6,118 bases of DNA from JAUXFK01 sp034189035. Its GTDB lineage: Bacteria > Desulfobacterota > UBA8473. Shown here one piece after another: positions 5,951 to 6,118 of the stretch. The translations under genes and the position numbers were made by a program. The stretch covers positions 1 to 6,118 of the forward strand of contig JAXHVA010000182.1 in NCBI GenBank assembly GCA_034189035.1, written 5' to 3'. Below the pieces are notes generated by a model. It did no database searches. It was not told where the DNA came from and saw only the letters and a program-made list of their open reading frames with translations. The number at the start of each line of letters is the position of its first letter. Positions within the stretch are counted from its first letter, which is position 1.

Positions 5951-6011
5951 GGGTGCTTTTCCTATTAAAAGAGATTTAATCAGAAACCTTAATAAGAAAG
6001 GAGAAGCACCC
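5951..6011 (+). promoter_or_regulatory. Leader hairpin sequestering the transposase ribosome-binding site
   Basis: GGGTGCTTTTCCT (5951-5963) pairs with AGGAGAAGCACCC (5999-6011): 13 base pairs including one G-U, with a 35-base loop. The 3' arm contains nearly all of the AAGGAG Shine-Dalgarno (5998-6003) and ends one base before ATG 6012. A transcript entering from outside the element would fold and hide the ribosome site; one starting between the arms would not. This arrangement is known to protect elements such as IS10 and IS50 from read-through activation; its role here is inferred. Confidence 0.65.
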
Positions 6012-6118
6012 ATGAAAGAGGAAATTAGTGTACCTGAGGTAATGAGTATTTGCAAGGAGATTCAGGAGCAGCTTGAGAATATTTTTAAGATGATTCGTAT
6101 AGAGATCAAAGAGAAGGT
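6012..6118 (+). CDS. Transposase, probable IS256/mutator family (N-terminal 35 residues, partial)
   Basis: The frame opens at ATG 6012 and is still open at the window edge (35 codons). The start MKEEISVPEVMSICKEIQEQ, followed by a charged helix with MIRIEIKEK, resembles the N-terminus of IS256-type (mutator) DDE transposases; the catalytic DDE residues lie beyond the window, so this cannot be confirmed here. AAGGAG is eight bases upstream, within the leader hairpin. Position directly inside a candidate IS end supports the call. The gene runs opposite to the pseudogene it interrupts. Confidence 0.6.
   Translation, partial: MKEEISVPEVMSICKEIQEQLENIFKMIRIEIKEK

Larger units (their letters stand above)
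5907..6118 (+). mobile_element. Left end of an insertion sequence (IS256-like), running off the window
   Basis: Homology to the acyl-CoA synthetase stops at about 5900-5906, and AT-rich DNA leading to a transposase start follows. The exact tip is not determinable without the other end; GAGAGTGTAGAAAAGAGGG, from about 5935, is a plausible terminal inverted repeat because it sits just outside the leader hairpin. The insertion appears to interrupt or truncate the synthetase gene. IS256 assignment rests on the transposase N-terminus only. Confidence 0.6.

Overview
The window looks like a piece of a bacterial chromosome of modest GC content. AT-rich intergenic DNA, mobile-element debris and a decayed ADP-forming acyl-CoA synthetase gene surround a compact biosynthetic operon. 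The protein styles (EI24/CysZ-like membrane protein, ADP-forming acyl-CoA synthetase, probable IS256-type transposase leader) suggest a strict anaerobe, possibly Desulfobacterota (former Deltaproteobacteria). That placement is inference from family resemblance, not a search result.

Layout. Positions 1-500 hold no convincing gene. The part from 276 is an open stretch in frame with the next gene, broken by one TAG. At 501-1298 (+) lies an EI24-domain integral membrane protein. From 4626 down to 1269 on the minus strand runs a tight four-gene operon: a HutC-type GntR regulator, trpB, trpA, thiE. Successive genes overlap by 23, 8 and 4 nt, so they are probably co-transcribed and translationally coupled. 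The last gene, thiE, overlaps the 3' end of the EI24 gene tail-to-tail by 30 bp. A TTGACA-type promoter precedes the regulator gene, and a perfect-armed inverted repeat (TTGTC-AA-GACAA) covers its -35 box, which makes an autoregulatory operator plausible.

Right of the operon promoter, 4778-4975 is a 198-bp segment bounded by 15-bp inverted repeats (14/15 match), a candidate miniature transposable element. From 5071 to about 5906 (-) are the remains of an acetyl/acyl-CoA synthetase (ADP-forming) alpha subunit, not covered by any intact reading frame. It carries three in-frame stops and two frameshifts but keeps clear family motifs (GNACN, SHTGSLAG, LFPPW..SNP, LPSCEMSVRALAG). Its 5' part is replaced by the left end of an insertion sequence. 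The transposase start (6012, +) runs off the window, and its ribosome-binding site sits in the 3' arm of a 13-bp stem.

How the genes work together. TrpA releases indole from indole-3-glycerol phosphate and TrpB condenses it with serine to give tryptophan. ThiE joins the thiazole and pyrimidine halves of thiamine and is a passenger with no obvious pathway link. The trp operon is split: trpE/G/D/C/F are absent here, and the regulator is a ligand-sensing GntR/UTRA protein instead of TrpR or an attenuator. I see no wholly novel system. The points most worth a second look are the GntR-controlled trpBA-thiE unit with its non-canonical TrpA/TrpB signature residues, the small inverted-repeat element, and the hairpin-protected transposase start.
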